The notes beneath the pieces were generated by a model. The model made no database searches. It worked only from the letters and a program-made list of their open reading frames with translations, and had not been told where the DNA came from. 64,000 bases of DNA, from positions 248,001-312,000 of the forward strand of contig NZ_PDNZ01000002.1 of the NCBI RefSeq assembly GCF_003182595.1, given 5' to 3'. Position 1 is the stretch's first letter, and the number at the start of each line of letters is the position of its first letter. The position numbers and the translations under genes are program-made. Positions 37,486 through 48,100 of this stretch are shown here, in pieces. This DNA comes from Prosthecochloris marina (lineage in GTDB: Bacteria; Bacteroidota; Chlorobiia; Chlorobiales; Chlorobiaceae).

Positions 37486-37905
37486 TTAACCTTCGAGATC
37501 AGGTCTTACGATAAACTTGGTCTTGATCGGCAGTTTCTTAGCTGCAAGCCTGAATGCTTCAGTAGCAATCTCTTGAGGAACACCATCAGCCTCGAACATG
37601 ATTCTTCCAGGCTTGACAACCGCCACCCAGAACTCCGGAGTACCCTTACCGGACCCCATACGGGTTTCAGCTGCTTTCTTGGTAACCGGCTTGTCAGGAA
37701 AAATCCTGATCCAGATTTTACCGTCTCTTTTCATGTACCGGTTCATCGCAACACGGGCAGCTTCAATCTGACGGCTGGTAATCCATGCAGGCTCAAGAGC
37801 TTTCAATCCATATGAACCAAACGTGATGGTTGTTCCGCGTCCCGCATTTCCTTTCATCCTGCCACGCTGAACTTTTCTATGCTTAACTCTCTTCGGCATT
37901 AACAT
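37486..37905 (-). CDS. rplP: Ribosomal protein uL16
   Basis: The 139-residue protein contains [40 protein letters not shown] and [20 protein letters not shown]. It organises the A-site tRNA region and peptidyl-transferase centre surroundings. The start may be the ATG for LMPKR or MPKR two codons in. It lies between rpsC and rpmC. Confidence 0.97.
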   Translation of the reverse strand: MLMPKRVKHRKVQRGRMKGNAGRGTTITFGSYGLKALEPAWITSRQIEAARVAMNRYMKRDGKIWIRIFPDKPVTKKAAETRMGSGKGTPEFWVAVVKPGRIMFEADGVPQEIATEAFRLAAKKLPIKTKFIVRPDLEG

Positions 37906-37996
37906 ACCGGCAACTCCAATTCTTTTTCTGATTGTAAAGTTCTTGTCGGCACCACTATCAACCTATGCTGTCTGGCGGTGCTTTTTTCTCTATGCC

Positions 37997-38758
37997 TCAA
38001 GCAGTTTTCTTCGGCCTGCGGCGCCTTCTGTTCCGGGAATCACGACCGCCACCTCTCGACCTCTGCTCGTTTCTGCGTTCCCTGATTTTCTTCATCTCCT
38101 CTTCTTCAACGGCATCGATGCGCTGGACAAGAACCTCGCCCTTATATACCCATACTTTGATACCGATAGCACCCGCAATCGTGTGGGCGGTGACACTCGC
38201 ATAGTCAACATTCGCACGAAGTGTATGCAGCGGAATCTTGCCTTCCTTGTACTGCTCTGCACGGGCGATCTCGACGCCGCCGAGCCTGCCGGCACAGCGG
38301 ATACGGATACCTTCTGCCCCTGCTCTCATGGCCTGCTGAATCGCCTGCTTCATGGCACGCCGGAAAGAGACTCTGTTTTCGAGCTGATATGCGATATTCT
38401 CACCGATCAACTGAGCTTCGATTTCGGGCTTGACAACCTCGACAACATCTATTTTCACCTCTTTGCCCGTAATGCGGCTCAACTCCTGCGAAAGGTTATT
38501 GATCTCTTCACCTTTTCTACCGACAACCGCGCCCGGACGTGCGGCAAAGATATTAATTTTAATATGTTTTGTCGTGCGCTCGATAACAATTCTTGCAACA
38601 CCTGCGCGCTCTTTCTTGAGACGTGCGCTGACATAGTTACGAATAACCTGATCCTGCTTGAGTTTCTCGGCAATTACCGGCCCATCATCATACCATCTCG
38701 ATGTCCAGTCTTTGATAATCCCTAATCTGAATCCAGTAGGATGAACTTTCTGACCCAA
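37997..38758 (-). CDS. rpsC: Ribosomal protein uS3
   Basis: The 253-residue protein begins [20 protein letters not shown]. The KH domain motif [20 protein letters not shown] and the C-terminal [17 protein letters not shown] are intact. It has an Arg-rich C-terminal tail ([20 protein letters not shown]). S3 lines the mRNA entry channel. It follows rplV by 24 bp. Confidence 0.98.
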   Translation of the reverse strand: MGQKVHPTGFRLGIIKDWTSRWYDDGPVIAEKLKQDQVIRNYVSARLKKERAGVARIVIERTTKHIKINIFAARPGAVVGRKGEEINNLSQELSRITGKEVKIDVVEVVKPEIEAQLIGENIAYQLENRVSFRRAMKQAIQQAMRAGAEGIRIRCAGRLGGVEIARAEQYKEGKIPLHTLRANVDYASVTAHTIAGAIGIKVWVYKGEVLVQRIDAVEEEEMKKIRERRNEQRSRGGGRDSRNRRRRRPKKTA

Positions 38759-38782
38759 TGTTAGCTCCTTGTTGTTTAGTTA

Positions 38783-39133
38783 TTATACTGGATTAACCTT
38801 ATCCACGACGATCGTCAGATGATTCGAACGCTTACGAATTCTATACGCACGACCCATCGGAGCCGGAAGCATGCGTTTCATGGTCGGTCCCTCATCGACA
38901 AAAATCTCTTTGATAAACAAGTCGTTATCACCAGCCCTTTCATCAGGGTTTTTCTGGGTATAGTTTGCAACCGCGGACTTGAGTGTCTGCATTACGTTGC
39001 GGGATGCTGCCTTTGTCGAGTTCATCAGAATTGCCTTTGCCTGGTCAACCTGTTTCCCGCGAATAAGACCCGCCACAATGCGCATTTTCCTCGGCGATGT
39101 CGGCGTATGCCGTAATACTGCTTTAGCTTGCAT
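38783..39133 (-). CDS. rplV: Ribosomal protein uL22
   Basis: The 116-residue protein ([58 protein letters not shown]) is typical L22, whose beta-hairpin lines the nascent-peptide tunnel near the macrolide site. It lies between rpsS and rpsC. Confidence 0.98.
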   Translation of the reverse strand: MQAKAVLRHTPTSPRKMRIVAGLIRGKQVDQAKAILMNSTKAASRNVMQTLKSAVANYTQKNPDERAGDNDLFIKEIFVDEGPTMKRMLPAPMGRAYRIRKRSNHLTIVVDKVNPV

Positions 39134-39162
39134 GTCTCTTTAACCTTTCCGCGTTATTCTGT

Positions 39163-39459
39163 TTACTTTTTCCTGGGCGCTGATCCGCCTTTTTCAGATT
39201 TACCGCCTGCATGGCCGCGGTATGTTCTTGTTGGAGCGAACTCACCTAACTTATGCCCGACCATGTTTTCACTGACATACACGGGAATATGAGTTTTACC
39301 GTTATGCACAGCTATGGTATGTCCGACAAAATCAGGTGAAATCATCGAGCTTCTTGACCAGGTTTTCACCACTTTCTTTTCACCTTTGCTGTTCATCTCA
39401 AGTATGCGCTTTTCAAGCTTGCTCTCGATAAACGGTCCTTTTTTAAGCGATCTTGGCAT
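39163..39459 (-). CDS. rpsS: Ribosomal protein uS19
   Basis: The 98-residue protein ([58 protein letters not shown]) is typical S19 of the 30S head. It lies between rplB and rplV, with 32 and 29 bp spacing. Confidence 0.98.
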   Translation of the reverse strand: MPRSLKKGPFIESKLEKRILEMNSKGEKKVVKTWSRSSMISPDFVGHTIAVHNGKTHIPVYVSENMVGHKLGEFAPTRTYRGHAGGKSEKGGSAPRKK

Positions 39460-39491
39460 AGTTCTCTCTGCTTGTTTTTTTGCTTCGCTTC

Positions 39492-40331
39492 TTACTTCGA
39501 CTTACGACCGCGAACGATCAGCTTGCCCGAAGCCTTCTTTTTATTTCTGGTCTTCATACCCTTTGCAATCTGACCCCAGGGTGATTTCGGATGCTTGCGC
39601 CCACCACCTGATTTCGATTTTCCTTCGCCACCGCCCATCGGATGATCGACAGGGTTCATCGCCATACCACGCGTTTGAGGCCTGACACCCAACCAGCGGC
39701 TTCTGCCGGCCTTGCCAAGCACAACATTCTCATGATCGACATTACCGATGCCGCCGATAGTCGCACGACACTCGATGCGCACCTTACGAATCTCACCTGA
39801 AGGAAGCTTGAGTGTTGCATGGTCGCCTTCTTTCGCAGCAAGAACGGCAAACGCCCCGGCAGAGCGCACCATCTGACCGCCTTTTCCTATCTTCATCTCG
39901 ATGTTATGCACATCGGTACCGAGAGGGATATTCCTCAGCGGCATAGTGTTACCGACCTTCACCTCGACTTTTTCACCACTCTGCAGTACATCTCCAACCC
40001 GCAAACCTTTTGGCGCGAGAATATAGCGTTTCTCTCCATCCGCATAATGCAGTAGCGCAATCCTCGAAGAACGGTTCGGATCATACTCGATCGCCGCAAC
40101 TTTTGCCGGAATATTGTCCTTGTTGCGTTTGAAGTCGATGATACGGTAAAAACGCTTGTGCCCGCCACCTCTGTGTCTCGAAGTAATACGACCTGCACGG
40201 TTTCTGCCGCCTGATTTTTTTAGGGGTGCAAGCAAACTTTTTTCCGGCTTGCTTTTTGTAACCTCATCGAATCCCGAATAAGAGAGATACCTTGATGCCG
40301 GTGTAACTGGGCTTAATTTCCTTATCGCCAT
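39492..40331 (-). CDS. rplB: Ribosomal protein uL2
   Basis: The 279-residue protein has [20 protein letters not shown] near the start, the SH3-like core, and the C-terminal [20 protein letters not shown] loop that carries the conserved His essential for peptidyl transfer. It contacts 23S rRNA and bridges to 16S. It follows rplW by 20 bp. Confidence 0.98.
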   Translation of the reverse strand: MAIRKLSPVTPASRYLSYSGFDEVTKSKPEKSLLAPLKKSGGRNRAGRITSRHRGGGHKRFYRIIDFKRNKDNIPAKVAAIEYDPNRSSRIALLHYADGEKRYILAPKGLRVGDVLQSGEKVEVKVGNTMPLRNIPLGTDVHNIEMKIGKGGQMVRSAGAFAVLAAKEGDHATLKLPSGEIRKVRIECRATIGGIGNVDHENVVLGKAGRSRWLGVRPQTRGMAMNPVDHPMGGGEGKSKSGGGRKHPKSPWGQIAKGMKTRNKKKASGKLIVRGRKSK

Positions 40332-40351
40332 TGTAAACTATTGTCTAACCT

Positions 40352-40675
40352 TTATTTGGATTGTTTTTCTTCTCCCTGGTCAGTCGAACCGGAATAATAA
40401 TCGATTACCTGCCCCTCTTTGAGCGTAATAACAGCTTTTTTCCAGTCGTTTTTCTTGCCAGCGATCAACCCTTTACGAGTGTACTGTCTTTTGGACTTCC
40501 CCAGACAATTCGCGGTACGGACCGACTGGACCTCGACACCGAATTTTTCCTCTACCGCTCTCTTGATATCTGTCTTATTGGCAGCGGCCTTCACTTTGAA
40601 AGCATACTGGCCTGCCTGCTCCGTCAAGCGAGTACTTTTTTCTGTGAGCCAGGGCTGCAATAACGGATTTCTCAT
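40352..40675 (-). CDS. rplW: Ribosomal protein uL23
   Basis: The ATG at 40675 ([20 protein letters not shown], 107 residues) is preceded by GAGGTGG; a GTG two codons earlier is less likely. Further family motifs are [37 protein letters not shown] and [14 protein letters not shown]23 sits at the tunnel exit and is the trigger factor dock. It follows rplD by 30 bp. Confidence 0.96.
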   Translation of the reverse strand: MRNPLLQPWLTEKSTRLTEQAGQYAFKVKAAANKTDIKRAVEEKFGVEVQSVRTANCLGKSKRQYTRKGLIAGKKNDWKKAVITLKEGQVIDYYSGSTDQGEEKQSK

Positions 40676-40705
40676 AACCACCTCTTTTTTGCTGTCTCTG
40701 CTTTA

Positions 40706-41332
40706 TTAACCCAGTGTTTCCTCTATCTTCTTCAGCGCAGCCTTCTGCATAAGCACCGTTTGGCTGTCGAGTATATCATATGTCGAAGCATTGTCTGCAA
40801 CAACGACATTCAGTTTAGGAATATTTCTTCCTGACTTGACAACGGTTTCGCTATGCTCCGGCATCAGCATCAGCGTTTTTTTGCTTTCAAGCCCGAGATT
40901 TTTGAGAATCTCCGCCATCTGCTTTGTCTTGATCTGATCGAAGACAAAATCCTCGACCACAACAATTCCGCCTTCCTGCGCCTTGTTTGTCAATGCCGAA
41001 CGGCGAGCCAGACGCTTGACTTTTTTATTGACTTTCAAACTGTAATCGCGTGGCTCAGGCCCAAAAATCGATCCACCGCCAACCATCAAAGGTGAACGGG
41101 TCGAACCCTGCCTCGCATGACCGGTACCTTTCTGCCTGTATGGTTTTTTACCGCCACCTCTGACTTCCGAGCGGTTTTTAACGCTATGCGTCCCCTGACG
41201 TCTGTTTGCCATGATGGACTTAACATCGAGATACATAGCATGCTCCGACACCTCTGTTGCGAACACACTGTCAGCCAGCGAAACAACCTCACCGGTTTCC
41301 GAGCCGCCTGTATTTAAAACTTTAAGTTCCAT
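40706..41332 (-). CDS. rplD: Ribosomal protein uL4
   Basis: The 208-residue protein contains NRRQGTHSVKNRSEVRGGGK, PYRQKGTGHARQGSTRSPLM and GGGSIFGPEPRDYSLKVNKK, the internal loop that reaches the exit tunnel. In E. coli L4 represses the S10 operon; whether it does so here is unknown. It follows rplC. Confidence 0.98.
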   Translation of the reverse strand: MELKVLNTGGSETGEVVSLADSVFATEVSEHAMYLDVKSIMANRRQGTHSVKNRSEVRGGGKKPYRQKGTGHARQGSTRSPLMVGGGSIFGPEPRDYSLKVNKKVKRLARRSALTNKAQEGGIVVVEDFVFDQIKTKQMAEILKNLGLESKKTLMLMPEHSETVVKSGRNIPKLNVVVADNASTYDILDSQTVLMQKAALKKIEETLG

Positions 41333-41352
41333 GCTTCCCTGCTAGTCACCAT

Positions 41353-41982
41353 TTACTTTTTTGAAGAAACAATCTGTACATACGAGTTTTTAACGCCCGG
41401 AACAGCACCTTTTACAACCAGAAGATTAGACTCCGGTATCACCTTCATTATTTTCAATCCCTTTACCCTGACAGTTTTTCCGCCCATACGACCGGCCATT
41501 TTCGTACCCTTGAAGGTCCGTGATGGATCAGAAGCGCCTCCGACCGAACCCGGAGCACGAAGCCTGTCCGACTGGCCATGGGTTCTCGAACCGCCGCCAA
41601 AATTATGTCGCTTGACCACACCGGCAAAGCCTTTTCCCTTGGAAACACCACGAACATCGACCGTCTCTCCTTCACGGAACATCTCAACACTTACAGAACC
41701 ACCCTCTTCGAGCTCAGCATCCATGAGATCCTTTTCGAACTCGACAACCTTGTAGCCGGGGACCACGCCCGCTTTCGCATAGTGACCTCTCAAAGGTTTG
41801 GAAACCTTAGCTTCTTTTCGTTCGCCTATACTCAGCTGATATGCTTCATAACCGTCTTTGACGACAGTTTTAACCTGTGACACAAAACAGGGGCCAGCCT
41901 GGATAACCGTACATGGAACCGCTTCGCGGTTTTCATCATATATGCTGGTCATGCCTATTTTTTTACCAAGAATCGCAGCCAT
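41353..41982 (-). CDS. rplC: Ribosomal protein uL3
   Basis: The ATG at 41982 ([20 protein letters not shown], 209 residues) is chosen over a TTG six codons upstream. The core loop [20 protein letters not shown] and [20 protein letters not shown] are diagnostic. L3 shapes the peptidyl-transferase centre. It lies between rpsJ and rplD, 24 bp after the rpsJ stop. Confidence 0.97.
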   Translation of the reverse strand: MAAILGKKIGMTSIYDENREAVPCTVIQAGPCFVSQVKTVVKDGYEAYQLSIGERKEAKVSKPLRGHYAKAGVVPGYKVVEFEKDLMDAELEEGGSVSVEMFREGETVDVRGVSKGKGFAGVVKRHNFGGGSRTHGQSDRLRAPGSVGGASDPSRTFKGTKMAGRMGGKTVRVKGLKIMKVIPESNLLVVKGAVPGVKNSYVQIVSSKK

Positions 41983-42006
41983 TTCCGATTTGCTTTTCAA
42001 TTTTCA

Positions 42007-42318
42007 TTAAGACTTAATTTCTACATCCACACCGCTTGGAAGCTCAAGCTTCATAAGCATATCAATCGTCTTGCCGGTCGGGTTGATTATTTCAATCAGC
42101 CTCTTGTGCGATGAAAAAGCAAACTGCTCTCTGGACTTCTTGTCTACATGCGGAGACCGGTTAACCGTATACACATGAGTTTTGGTCGGCAACGGGATAG
42201 GACCGAAGATGATAGCATCCGTCTGCTTCACCACATCGATAATCTTGACGGCCCATTTGTCCACCAGACTATGATCGTAGGATTTTAGCTTTATTCTGAT
42301 CTTTTGCTGAACAGCCAC
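42007..42318 (-). CDS. rpsJ: Ribosomal protein uS10
   Basis: I start this at a GTG at 42318, giving [24 protein letters not shown] sequence of 103 residues, the usual S10 length; ATG starts further upstream add non-homologous residues. [20 protein letters not shown] and [19 protein letters not shown] are typical. S10 also serves in antitermination with NusB. It follows tuf by 82 bp. Confidence 0.95.
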   Translation of the reverse strand: MAVQQKIRIKLKSYDHSLVDKWAVKIIDVVKQTDAIIFGPIPLPTKTHVYTVNRSPHVDKKSREQFAFSSHKRLIEIINPTGKTIDMLMKLELPSGVDVEIKS

Positions 42319-42400
42319 TTGTCGTAATCCTCTTTCAATGTTTAGAATAAAAAAGGGGCGAGCTGCTACTTCCCGCCCCACTGCATACAGTATCCGTGCC

Positions 42401-43582
42401 TTACTCGATAATCTGGGTTACGGTACCGGCGCCTACGGTACGGCCACCTTCACGAATAGCGAACCTGAGGTTTTCATCCATGGCGATCGGCACGATAAGC
42501 TCGACTTCGATCGACAGATTGTCACCAGGCATAACCATTTCAACACCTTCCGGAAGCGTTACTGCGCCGGTCACGTCAGTGGTTCTGAAATAGAACTGCG
42601 GACGATAGTTGTTGAAAAACGGTGTATGACGGCCACCCTCTTCTTTCTTCAGAATATAGACCTCCGCCTTGAATTTGGTGTGCGGGGTAATCGTACCAGG
42701 CTTTGCCACGACCATACCGCGCTCGACCTCTTCTTTGCCGACACCTCTGAAAAGAAGACCTGCGTTATCACCAGCCTGCCCTTCATCGAGTGTCTTCTGG
42801 AACATTTCGACACCGGTAACGACCGTTTTCTTGGTTGGTTTGATACCGACAAGCTCAACTTCCTCGTTGATTTTGATAATACCGCTTTCGATACGACCAG
42901 TACCGACAGTGCCGCGACCCGAGATGGAGAACACATCTTCAACCGGCATCAGGAACGGTTTGTCGACGTCACGAATCGGCTCGGGGATGTAGTTGTCAAC
43001 CGCGTCCATCAGCTCGATAATGGCTTTTTCAGCTTCCGCGTCACCTTCGAGAGCCTTCAGCGCAGACCCCTTGATAATCGGAATGTCATCACCAGGAAAC
43101 TCGTATTCGGAAAGAAGCTCACGAAGCTCGAGCTCGACAAGTTCGAGAAGCTCAGGATCCGCAATATCAACTTTGTTCAGGAACACAACAAGAGCAGGAA
43201 CGTTCACCTGACGGGCAAGCAGAATATGCTCACGAGTCTGAGGCATAGGACCATCCGTACCAGCAACGACGAGGATAGCACCGTCCATCTGAGCAGCACC
43301 GGTAATCATATTTTTGATGTAGTCAGCGTGACCGGGACAGTCGATATGTGCATAGTGACGCTTTTCGGTCTGGTACTCCACATGAGCGGTCGAAATGGTG
43401 ATACCACGCTCTCTTTCCTCAGGAGCCTTATCAATATCGCCGAACTCACGCTGTGCCGCCATACCCTGCTTCGCCAGCACTGATGTAATCGCTGCTGTAA
43501 GCGTAGTTTTCCCATGATCAACGTGACCGATGGTACCAATATTTACATGGGGCTTATCCCTTTTGTAGGCCTCTTTTGCCAT
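42401..43582 (-). CDS. tuf: Elongation factor Tu
   Basis: The 393-residue GTPase delivers aminoacyl-tRNA to the ribosome. G1 is [10 protein letters not shown]2 includes [13 protein letters not shown]3 DCPGHADY and G4 NKVDIAD; the C-terminal domains end at [14 protein letters not shown]. All are intact. It lies between fusA (74 bp) and rpsJ, in the order of the str operon. No second tuf copy is in the window. Confidence 0.99.
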   Translation of the reverse strand: MAKEAYKRDKPHVNIGTIGHVDHGKTTLTAAITSVLAKQGMAAQREFGDIDKAPEERERGITISTAHVEYQTEKRHYAHIDCPGHADYIKNMITGAAQMDGAILVVAGTDGPMPQTREHILLARQVNVPALVVFLNKVDIADPELLELVELELRELLSEYEFPGDDIPIIKGSALKALEGDAEAEKAIIELMDAVDNYIPEPIRDVDKPFLMPVEDVFSISGRGTVGTGRIESGIIKINEEVELVGIKPTKKTVVTGVEMFQKTLDEGQAGDNAGLLFRGVGKEEVERGMVVAKPGTITPHTKFKAEVYILKKEEGGRHTPFFNNYRPQFYFRTTDVTGAVTLPEGVEMVMPGDNLSIEVELIVPIAMDENLRFAIREGGRTVGAGTVTQIIE

Positions 43583-43656
43583 ATCTTTCTCCCTCTATCG
43601 ATTAACTGTTGTTATTACTCAAAAAAAATACACTTATACGATATAACACCTCACAA

Positions 43657-45771
43657 TTACCCAGCCTCATCGGCCACCTTCTTCTCCTGAAGAGTTTCAG
43701 CAATATTCCTCGGCACCTCATTGTAACACTCGAACTCCATCGTATAGTTCGCCCTCCCCTGAGTCATCGAACGGAGAACGGTCGAATAACCGAACATTTC
43801 GGAAAGCGGCACTTTGGCTTTCACAAATTGAGCACCTGCACGCTCACCCATACCTTCGATATGTCCCCGACGGCTCGAAAGATCGCCCATCACGTCACCC
43901 AAATACTCTTCAGGTGTAATAACCTCAACTTTCATGATAGGCTCGAGCAAAACAGGATTTGCTTTTCTTGCAGCACCTTTAAAACCGATCGATCCGGCAA
44001 TCTTGAAAGCCATCTCAGATGAGTCAACGTCATGGTACTTACCATCGAACAGAGTCACCTTGACATCCTGCACCGGGTACCCGGCAACAACACCATCCTT
44101 CATAGCATCCTGAATACCAGCCGACACCGCCGGAATATACTCCTTGGGAATGGCTCCACCCTTGATCTCATCGACAAATTCGTACCCTTCACCTTCTTCG
44201 AGCGGTTCAAGCTTGATATTGACCAAACCGAACTGACCTTTACCACCCGACTGTCGAACAAACTTACCTTCATGCTCAACCGAACCACGGATCGTTTCAC
44301 GGTAAGCCACCTGTGGCTGCCCGATATTGGCCTCGACCTTGAACTCACGCTTGAGCCTGTCTACCAACACCTCGAGGTGCAGCTCACCCATACCGGCTAT
44401 AAGCGTTTGCCCTGTTTCTTCATCCGACGACACCCTGAATGTCGGATCTTCTTCGGCAAGCTTGGCAAGAGAAACCCCCAACTTATCCGAGTCGGCCTTT
44501 GTTTTCGGCTCGATCGCGATCTGAATAACCGGCTCGGGAAACACCATCTTCTCGAGAACGATAGGCTTGCTTTCATCGCAAAGCGTATCACCAGTCTTGA
44601 CATCTTTCAAACCAACCGCCGCAGCGATATCACCTGCGTACACGGCATCCCGCTCCTCCCTTTTGTTGGAATGCATCTGCATCAACCTGCCGATGCGCTC
44701 CTTCTTGCCGGTCACGGTATTCAACACATAACTGCCGGCTTTGAGCACACCCGAATACACCCTGAAGAAAGTCAATTTTCCGACGAACGGATCGGTTGCG
44801 ATCTTAAAGGCAAGACCGGCAAACGGATCATCGTCTTTCGGCTCACGACTGATCTCCTGATCGGTTGAAGGATGATGCCCGCTTACCACCCCGACATCGA
44901 CCGGGGAAGGAAGATACTCTATAACCGCGTCGAGCATGAACTGAACACCTTTGTTCTTGAACGATGAACCGCACAGAGCAGGAATGATCGTCCCGTCGAG
45001 AGTCGCCTGACGAAGAACCCTGCGAACTTCACCTTCGGTAATCTCTTCGCCTTCGAGATATTTTTCGAGAAGCGTTTCATCGAGCTCGGACACAGCTTCG
45101 AGCATATTGATCCGCCAGTGCTTGGCTTCGCTCTCGAGATCATGAGGTATCTCGACCTCCTCATAGGTACTACCATCCTCCTTATCGTAGATGATACCCC
45201 TCATACGGATCAGATCGACAACACCCGCAAACATCTCGCCCTGGCCGATCGGAATCTGAATCGGAACAGGATTCGCCCCAAGACGCTCTTTGATAGCCTT
45301 GACCGCCTCAAAAAAGTTTGCGCCGACACGATCCATCTTGTTGACATATGCAACCCTCGGCACATTATATTTATTGGCCTGGCGCCAGACCGTTTCCGAC
45401 TGCGGCTCGACACCACCGACAGCACAAAACAAGGCAACCGCACCATCAAGCACCCTCAGCGAACGCTCTACCTCCACCGTAAAATCAACATGACCGGGAG
45501 TATCGATAATATTGATGCGATGCTTCACATCCTCGAAATTCCCGATTTTCGGCACCCAAAAACAGGTAGTCGCAGCCGAAGTAATAGTAATACCACGCTC
45601 CTTCTCCTGCTCCATCCAGTCCATGGTAGCACCGCCATCATGAACCTCACCCATCCTGTGGAGCCGACCGGTGTAATACAAAATCCGCTCTGTCGTCGTC
45701 GTCTTCCCGGCATCAATATGGGCCATGATACCGATATTCCTAACATTCGCTAAACCTACTTGCCGTGCCAT
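43657..45771 (-). CDS. fusA: Elongation factor G
   Basis: The 704-residue GTPase drives translocation. It shows G1 [15 protein letters not shown]2 [14 protein letters not shown]3 DTPGHVDF, G4 NKMDRVG, and the domain IV loop [20 protein letters not shown]. Length is standard for the housekeeping EF-G. It lies between rpsG and tuf, 31 bp after rpsG. Confidence 0.99.
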   Translation of the reverse strand: MARQVGLANVRNIGIMAHIDAGKTTTTERILYYTGRLHRMGEVHDGGATMDWMEQEKERGITITSAATTCFWVPKIGNFEDVKHRINIIDTPGHVDFTVEVERSLRVLDGAVALFCAVGGVEPQSETVWRQANKYNVPRVAYVNKMDRVGANFFEAVKAIKERLGANPVPIQIPIGQGEMFAGVVDLIRMRGIIYDKEDGSTYEEVEIPHDLESEAKHWRINMLEAVSELDETLLEKYLEGEEITEGEVRRVLRQATLDGTIIPALCGSSFKNKGVQFMLDAVIEYLPSPVDVGVVSGHHPSTDQEISREPKDDDPFAGLAFKIATDPFVGKLTFFRVYSGVLKAGSYVLNTVTGKKERIGRLMQMHSNKREERDAVYAGDIAAAVGLKDVKTGDTLCDESKPIVLEKMVFPEPVIQIAIEPKTKADSDKLGVSLAKLAEEDPTFRVSSDEETGQTLIAGMGELHLEVLVDRLKREFKVEANIGQPQVAYRETIRGSVEHEGKFVRQSGGKGQFGLVNIKLEPLEEGEGYEFVDEIKGGAIPKEYIPAVSAGIQDAMKDGVVAGYPVQDVKVTLFDGKYHDVDSSEMAFKIAGSIGFKGAARKANPVLLEPIMKVEVITPEEYLGDVMGDLSSRRGHIEGMGERAGAQFVKAKVPLSEMFGYSTVLRSMTQGRANYTMEFECYNEVPRNIAETLQEKKVADEAG

Positions 45772-45802
45772 GGTTTGAATTTTACGCCCGTGTTAATAGT
45801 TG

Positions 45803-46270
45803 TTAAAACCTGAAATGTGCAAAAGCCTTGTTTGCATCTGCCATACGATGCACCTCATCTCTTTTCTTCACCGAAGCGCCCTGCTCACTTGCAGCATCCA
45901 TCAATTCGGCCGCAAGCTTTTCCGCCATGGTCCGCCCACCCCGGCGAGCAGAAAACTGCTTGATCCAGCGGAACGCCAAAGCCTCTCTTCTCGAAGGCTG
46001 GACCTCCATCGGAATCTGGTAGGTTGCCCCACCCACTCTCTTGCTGCGCACCTCTACAAGCGGCGCGACATTCGACAAGGCACGACGAAACACTTCGAGC
46101 GGCTCCTCATCCTTCATTTTTTCCGCGATAATATCCATCGCACCATACACTATTTTCGCCGCAACGTTTTTCTTACCGTCAAGCATAATCGCATTAATCA
46201 ACCTCGACACACTCTCATCGCCAAAGCGCAGATCAGGCTTAACACCGCTGTATACAACTTTCTTACCCAT
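45803..46270 (-). CDS. rpsG: Ribosomal protein uS7
   Basis: The 155-residue protein (KPDLRFGDESVSRLINAIML, ALSNVAPLVEVRSKRVGGAT, YQIPMEVQPSRREALAFRWI) is typical S7, which starts 30S head assembly. In E. coli it can repress the str operon. It follows rpsL by 29 bp. Confidence 0.98.
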   Translation of the reverse strand: MGKKVVYSGVKPDLRFGDESVSRLINAIMLDGKKNVAAKIVYGAMDIIAEKMKDEEPLEVFRRALSNVAPLVEVRSKRVGGATYQIPMEVQPSRREALAFRWIKQFSARRGGRTMAEKLAAELMDAASEQGASVKKRDEVHRMADANKAFAHFRF

Positions 46271-46299
46271 AGTAGAAGTCAGTAATTAAAGGATTCGAT

Positions 46300-46686
46300 T
46301 TACTTGGCAGCGCCATCTTTCGGCCGTTTGGCACCATACTTTGAACGCGCATTCCTGCGATCGGCAACACCGGAAGTATCCAGCGACCCCCTCACAATAT
46401 GATAACGCACACCCGGGAGATCCTTGACTCTTCCACCGCGGATCAGCACAATCGAGTGCTCCTGCAGATTATGACCCTCACCCGGAATGTAGGCCGTCAC
46501 CTCAATCTTGTTGGACAACCTCACACGAGCAACCTTTCTGAGCGCGGAGTTAGGCTTTTTCGGCGTCGTAGTGTATACGCGGGTACAAACACCCCGCTTT
46601 TGCGGACACTTTTCGAGAGCCGGTGACGCTGTTTTCGACGCCTTGGTTTTTCTACCGCGTCTGATAAGCTGCTGAATCGTCGGCAT
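46300..46686 (-). CDS. rpsL: Ribosomal protein uS12
   Basis: From the ATG at 46686 the product has 128 residues ([20 protein letters not shown]). The streptomycin-region motifs [20 protein letters not shown] and [20 protein letters not shown] are wild type in form. rpsL opens the long ribosomal block; its promoter should lie in the 168 bp between it and the glycosyltransferase gene at 46855. Confidence 0.98.
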   Translation of the reverse strand: MPTIQQLIRRGRKTKASKTASPALEKCPQKRGVCTRVYTTTPKKPNSALRKVARVRLSNKIEVTAYIPGEGHNLQEHSIVLIRGGRVKDLPGVRYHIVRGSLDTSGVADRRNARSKYGAKRPKDGAAK

Positions 46687-46854
46687 AGCTGTAAATTCTT
46701 TTCTATTCAATTGGTTAAACGCAGACGTTCAAAGTCTGAATCGATCATAAAATCCATAAGGACCACCAAGGTAAAATATTTTTGCATAAAATACAAAAAC
46801 AGAAGCCACATTTTTTATAGCTTTTTCGAGAAATATTTTCCAGTGATATTCCTG

Positions 46855-48087
46855 CTATGCCATGGGAAGCCTCGTCGCCATCTCTCCAAGAAAATCCTTC
46901 ATCGACGAGCGAAAACAGTAATCGCCAACGGCAGTGTCGGAAACGGTCGGCAACTGCCCTGAAAGCCAAAGAGAAAAAGTGTCCTGCAGAAAATCGACAA
47001 TACTTTCAACCCGCTCTATCGAAGCCGTTCGGCCTCCCGCTTCATGAATAACCTTTTTTGCAAGACCATCGGGGAGCAGACCTCCAAGCGATGTTTTCAT
47101 GCCCATGATATCGTACAAGCGTTCCGGCACAAAAAGCTCATAACCATCAGCCTTACCAAGCACAACACAGTATAAGTCCGCGCGCATACAGAGTTCCAGT
47201 TCATCACCATGCGAACACACAGGACCTGCTTCGACAAAATCTTCGAGCCTGTATTTTTTCAGGTATCGCCTGACCTTTTCATATCCGGGACCGGTAAAAG
47301 CAATCGAAAAAAAGCCTTTTGCACCCTCTTGGGATTTGACAAAAGCCGACAGGCCGGAAAAGAAATTTTTCAGCTCTTTCCCCTCCGCCCTTTCGATATG
47401 GAATACACAGAGAATCGGTACCCCAGCCTGCTCTTGTGGCGACATCACATGACAACACTCAGGATCATAACCGTTTCTGACAATTGAAATATCCTCATGG
47501 AACAACCTTCCCCGGTATTTCCGAAGAAAAAACTCTTTCATCACTCTCGACGGCATGGCAACGCAATGACCGGAATGCAGGATACCCATATCCTGTTTTT
47601 CAACGACAAAAGAGGTAGTACAATCGAACATTACCGGAATATGATATTTTGCGGAAAGCTCGAGGGCCAAGCGGTGCGGAGCAAACGGAGGCGCCTGTGC
47701 ATAAATCATTTCAATATCCGAATCCTCTTGCAGCAGCTGTTCTGCAAGCGTGGCCGCTTTTCGTTCCCAGCTGTTTTCCCCTATGCCGTTTTTTGATTGA
47801 GGAAACCCTTCCTTCTTGAAAAAAAGCTTTTTTAGCGGCAGTCCATGTACCAGCCTGAACAGTTGCTCGGGGTCCATTTCTTTTGCTGAATAGGTATGCC
47901 CAGCATAGTGAACCCTGAAAGGCAAACGCTCAGCCTCGATCCCTGAAACCTCGTGATAGGCGATCACGATCGGTTCCCAGCCAAGCGCAGGAAAAGACGA
48001 TGCAAATTTAAAGGCACGTGACGAGCCTTCTGTCATCATCGGGGGAAAGTTCATGCACAAAAACAGAATTTTTTTCACTCCACTCAA
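46855..48087 (-). CDS. Glycosyltransferase, GT-B type
   Basis: The 410-residue protein begins KKILFLCMNFPPMMTEGSSR, the N-terminal strand and glycine-rich loop of GT4-like GT-B enzymes. The second half has VPILCVFHIERAEGKELKNF and YELFVPERLYDIMGMKTSLG, where the E-x(n) acceptor-side Glu region is recognisable. The start is not an ATG (TTG at 48087 or the GTG three codons in). It is the last gene of the polysaccharide cluster, 13 bp after the YfhO-type gene. Confidence 0.75.
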   Translation of the reverse strand: MSGVKKILFLCMNFPPMMTEGSSRAFKFASSFPALGWEPIVIAYHEVSGIEAERLPFRVHYAGHTYSAKEMDPEQLFRLVHGLPLKKLFFKKEGFPQSKNGIGENSWERKAATLAEQLLQEDSDIEMIYAQAPPFAPHRLALELSAKYHIPVMFDCTTSFVVEKQDMGILHSGHCVAMPSRVMKEFFLRKYRGRLFHEDISIVRNGYDPECCHVMSPQEQAGVPILCVFHIERAEGKELKNFFSGLSAFVKSQEGAKGFFSIAFTGPGYEKVRRYLKKYRLEDFVEAGPVCSHGDELELCMRADLYCVVLGKADGYELFVPERLYDIMGMKTSLGGLLPDGLAKKVIHEAGGRTASIERVESIVDFLQDTFSLWLSGQLPTVSDTAVGDYCFRSSMKDFLGEMATRLPMA

Positions 48088-48100
48088 GCTTAAAAACTTC

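Noticed and set aside
42338..43483. 381-codon plus-strand frame over tuf
   Set aside because: Antisense of the elongation factor Tu gene, a known effect of strong codon bias; composition is unusual and no motif is seen.
44032..44868. 278-codon plus-strand frame over fusA
   Set aside because: Antisense of EF-G; no protein-like motif.
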